Assembly: GCA_964575025.1 (NCBI GenBank)
Contig: CAZNPV010000014.1
Coordinates: 1-64,000 of the forward strand
Reading direction: 5' to 3'
From: JABMQB01 sp964575025
GTDB lineage: Bacteria; Bacteroidota; Bacteroidia; Bacteroidales; Prolixibacteraceae
Length of the DNA stretch: 64,000 nt
The stretch's first letter is position 1; every line of letters starts with the position of its first letter. Positions 61,533 to 64,000 of the stretch are shown piece by piece. The notes below the pieces were generated by a model. The model had not been told where the DNA came from. It was given only the letters and a program-made list of their open reading frames with translations, and ran no database searches. The translations under genes and the position numbers were made by a program.

Positions 61533-63115
61533 CAGGCACTGGAGTAAATGTTCAGGGCAAACGGTTGATGATCCTGGATTCAACGTTGCGTGAAGGGGAA
61601 CAGACGACCGGTGTGACCTTTTCAGACACTGAGAAATTGAGTTTAGCGAAAGTTTTGCTGGATGAAGTAGGAGTGGACCGTATTGAGGTGGCATCGGCAC
61701 GTGTTTCAGAAGGGGAATTAAAAGGGGCCCGGAGGATTCTTTCCTGGGCCGCTGAACGAGGGTATCCCGAGCGGGTGGAAATCCTGGGTTTTGTGGATGG
61801 CAGAATATCCCTGGAATGGATCCGGAATGCCGGAGGCAAAGTGGTCAACCTGCTTTGTAAGGGTTCTTTGAAACATGTGAAGGAACAGCTGAGAAAAAGC
61901 CCGGAGGAACATCTCTCAGATATCACCCGGGTGATTGAGAATGCCTCTGAAATGGGAATCGCTGTGAATGTGTACCTCGAAGACTGGTCCAGTGGGATGC
62001 GCAATTCCCCGGACTATGTTCATCAGATGGTCAGAAGCCTGAAAACCCTGCCTGTCCGGCGGATCATGTTGCCCGACACACTCGGGATTCTGGACCCCGA
62101 TGAAACCTTCGACTTTTGCAGGGAAATGATCACTGCCTATCCGGATGTGGCTTTTGATTTTCATGCCCATAACGATTACGACCTGGCGATAGCCAATGTT
62201 TTTCATGCCATAAAAGCCGGCATAACCTGTGTTCACACCACAATAAACGGCCTGGGCGAACGCGCCGGGAATGCCCCTTTGTCCAGTGTTATTGCTACGA
62301 TCCGGGATCATCTGAAAATGAAATCCTCGGTCAATGAAGCCAAACTGAACAAGGTATCCAAACTGGTGGAAACCTTTTCGGGAATACGCATTCCAACCAA
62401 CAAACCCCTGATCGGGGAATATGTGTTTACCCAGTGCAGCGGAATTCATGCCGACGGAGACAATAAGAATAACCTCTATTACAATGAACTGCTTCCCGAG
62501 CGGTTTGGCCGCATCAGGCAGTACGCCCTCGGCAAAACTTCGGGGAAGGCCAATATTAAAAAGAACCTCGAAGAACTGGGTATTCACCTGGATGCGGAAT
62601 CCCTGAAAATGGTGACCGATAAGATTATTCAGCTTGCCGATCATAAAGAGACCGTAACCATGGAAGAACTGCCCTATATTGTGGCAGATGTCCTGGAAAA
62701 CGATTTTATAGAGCAGAATATCCGCATCATCAACTACTCGGTATCCCATGCCATGGGCCTGCGGCCTGTGGCCATGGTATCGCTGGAGATCAGCGGAAAA
62801 GAATATGAGGAGTTCAGCGATGGCGACGGACAGTATGATGCCTTCGTAAAGGCATTGCGTAAAATCTATAAATCACTGCGGAAACCCTTTCCCAAACTGA
62901 TCGACTATATGGTGCGAATACCTCCCGGAGGAAAAACCGATGCCCTCGTGGAAACAGTGATCACATGGAAAAATGACCGGGAGTTTAAAACAAAAGGTTT
63001 GGATCCGGATCAGACTGCAGCAGCGATTAAAGCAACAATACGGATGCTGAATATTATTGAAAATGAAATTAAACCCGGATATTTAAATAAACTCATAGGC
63101 AGGGTTCATTCATAA
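61529..63115 (+). CDS. Citramalate/isopropylmalate synthase family protein (probable (R)-citramalate synthase)
   Basis: A 528-aa second member of the LeuA family in the same operon. The TIM barrel has ILDSTLREGEQTTGVTFSD, FDFHAHNDYDLAIANVF (metal His residues) and GLGERAGNAPLSSVIATI. A C-terminal regulatory-type domain follows (about 400-528). It overlaps leuD by ATGA and precedes leuB. With LeuCD and LeuB, a citramalate synthase would make 2-oxobutyrate from pyruvate and acetyl-CoA, a threonine-independent route to isoleucine. This fits the many Ile codons in the leader. A homocitrate synthase role is less likely given the neighbours. The acceptor substrate cannot be proved from sequence alone. 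Confidence 0.8.
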   Translation: MTGTGVNVQGKRLMILDSTLREGEQTTGVTFSDTEKLSLAKVLLDEVGVDRIEVASARVSEGELKGARRILSWAAERGYPERVEILGFVDGRISLEWIRNAGGKVVNLLCKGSLKHVKEQLRKSPEEHLSDITRVIENASEMGIAVNVYLEDWSSGMRNSPDYVHQMVRSLKTLPVRRIMLPDTLGILDPDETFDFCREMITAYPDVAFDFHAHNDYDLAIANVFHAIKAGITCVHTTINGLGERAGNAPLSSVIATIRDHLKMKSSVNEAKLNKVSKLVETFSGIRIPTNKPLIGEYVFTQCSGIHADGDNKNNLYYNELLPERFGRIRQYALGKTSGKANIKKNLEELGIHLDAESLKMVTDKIIQLADHKETVTMEELPYIVADVLENDFIEQNIRIINYSVSHAMGLRPVAMVSLEISGKEYEEFSDGDGQYDAFVKALRKIYKSLRKPFPKLIDYMVRIPPGGKTDALVETVITWKNDREFKTKGLDPDQTAAAIKATIRMLNIIENEIKPGYLNKLIGRVHS

Positions 63116-63155
63116 GCCCTGTTGTGAATTTTATTCACGAATAAAAAACTAAAAC

Positions 63156-64000
63156 ATGAAACTGAAAACAGCCATTCTCCAGGGTGACGGGATAGGCCCT
63201 GAGATCATGGAGCAGGCCCTGAAAGTTGTCCGGGCGGTATCTGAAAAATTCGGACATACATTCGTTCATGAACAGGGGTTGGTTGGTGCGGTAGCGATAG
63301 ACAAAACGGGGACCCCCTATCCCGGGGAGACCCATGCCTTGTGCATGGATTCCGATGCAGTGTTGTTTGGAGCCATAGGAGATCCCAGGTATGACAACGA
63401 TCCAAAAGCCGGGGTACGCCCCGAACAGGGGCTGCTGGCCATGCGGAAGCAACTGGGCCTCTATGCCAATATCCGGCCGGTCGTACCTTTTGAATCCCTG
63501 ATCCATAGATCCCCGCTTCGCAGAGAACTGGTCGAGGGAGTTGATTTTGTCTGCATCCGGGAGTTAACCGGAGGGATCTATTTTGGCGAAAAAGGAAGAA
63601 AAAACAACGGAAATACAGCCTTTGACACCAATACCTATACGCGCGATGAGATTGAACGGATCTTGATCCTGGCCTATGAATTTGCTGATAAACGCAGAAA
63701 AAAACTGACCGTGGTGGATAAAGCAAACGTGCTGGAGAGTTCCCGCTTATGGCGCGAAGTGGCCCAGGAAATGGCGCCCCGCTACCCCCATATAAACACT
63801 GAATTCATGTTTGTTGACAATGCAGCCATGCAGATCATCCAGTGGCCCCGGAATTTTGATGTCCTGGTTACAGAAAATATGTTTGGCGATATCCTGACCG
63901 ATGAAGCCAGCGTGATCACCGGATCGCTGGGATTGCTGCCTTCGGCATCCATGGGCATCCATACATCCGTATTTGAACCGATCCATGGTTCGTATCCCCA
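63156..64000 (+). CDS. leuB: 3-isopropylmalate dehydrogenase (partial, runs off the window)
   Basis: The first 281 codons of an NAD-dependent oxidative decarboxylase. They show AILQGDGIGPEIM at the N-terminus, the substrate-binding Arg segment GLLAMRKQLGLYANIRPV, RELTGGIYFGE, the Lys in VDKANVLESSRLW, and DNAAMQIIQ plus TENMFGDILTDEAS for metal Asp residues. The NAD-binding loop FEPIHGSYP is just entered when the window ends. It starts 40 nt after the preceding gene. It would serve both the leucine and the citramalate routes. Confidence 0.95.
   Translation, partial: MKLKTAILQGDGIGPEIMEQALKVVRAVSEKFGHTFVHEQGLVGAVAIDKTGTPYPGETHALCMDSDAVLFGAIGDPRYDNDPKAGVRPEQGLLAMRKQLGLYANIRPVVPFESLIHRSPLRRELVEGVDFVCIRELTGGIYFGEKGRKNNGNTAFDTNTYTRDEIERILILAYEFADKRRKKLTVVDKANVLESSRLWREVAQEMAPRYPHINTEFMFVDNAAMQIIQWPRNFDVLVTENMFGDILTDEASVITGSLGLLPSASMGIHTSVFEPIHGSYP

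Noticed and set aside
61916..62749. A 277-codon minus-strand frame opposite the citramalate synthase-like gene.
   Set aside because: It lies wholly antisense to a clear enzyme gene and has no recognisable domain; it arises from codon bias on the coding strand.
1..64000. CRISPR arrays, tRNA/rRNA genes, phage genes and insertion sequences.
   Set aside because: No regularly spaced repeats with unique spacers, no cloverleaf or rRNA sequence and no transposase or integrase frame were seen.

Overview
The window is a stretch of a Bacteroidota chromosome, most like Bacteroidales/Marinilabiliales. The evidence is: TAnnTTTG-type promoters, start codons preceded by A/T-rich leaders rather than Shine-Dalgarno sites, a fused ResB-CcsA cytochrome c synthase, a secreted protein with the type B (CHU_C) C-terminal domain of the type IX secretion system, a DUF4290-murA pair, an EF-G2 paralogue, and one long str-S10-spc-alpha ribosomal cluster with no tuf between fusA and rpsJ. 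Nearly all of it is coding. I saw no rRNA, tRNA, CRISPR array, prophage or insertion sequence.

Layout. 1-3.8 kb: lpdA, a DUF1460 lipoprotein, a secreted esterase and a DUF2905 protein. 3.8-16.1 kb (minus strand): an amino-acid block read as hisG-hisD-hisC-hisB-purU-tlpA-hisH-argB-ccsBA-argE, with two copies of a REP-like element that each end at a start codon. 16.1-23.1 kb (minus): dnaJ-grpE, a thioredoxin-like protein, murA, a DUF4290 protein and a PcrA/UvrD helicase. 23.2-30.3 kb: a T9SS cargo protein, a membrane protein, a GH127 lipoprotein and an EF-G2 paralogue. 30.8-34.3 kb: a C39-peptidase ABC exporter with an HlyD adaptor. 34.4-52.8 kb: the ribosomal supercluster from rpsL to rplQ, started by two tandem promoters and closed by a strong terminator. 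52.8-56.1 kb (minus): glpD followed by an alkyl-DHAP-synthase-like flavoprotein. 56.3 kb: an Ntn-hydrolase lipoprotein. 57.6-64 kb: leuA-leuC-leuD-citramalate synthase-like gene-leuB, cut by the window end.

How the genes work together. The leu operon and the his operon each start with what looks like a ribosome-controlled attenuator of the same design. Each has a promoter, then exactly 16 nt, then a 23-codon leader peptide, then 34-38 nt, then an intrinsic terminator just before the first enzyme gene. In both, a segment at the leader's stop codon can pair with the 5' arm of the terminator. The leu leader is packed with Ile and Leu codons. The his leader has two His codons and is the weaker case.

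The other standout is the methionine aminopeptidase-like gene between secY and infA. Its frame is open, but five of the seven active-site residues of the family are replaced, so it is probably not an enzyme. Also worth attention are an EF-G2 whose catalytic switch II His is Met, a MurA with Asp at the fosfomycin-target Cys, a repetitive acidic tail on ribosomal protein L17, and the glpD/alkyl-DHAP-synthase-like pair.
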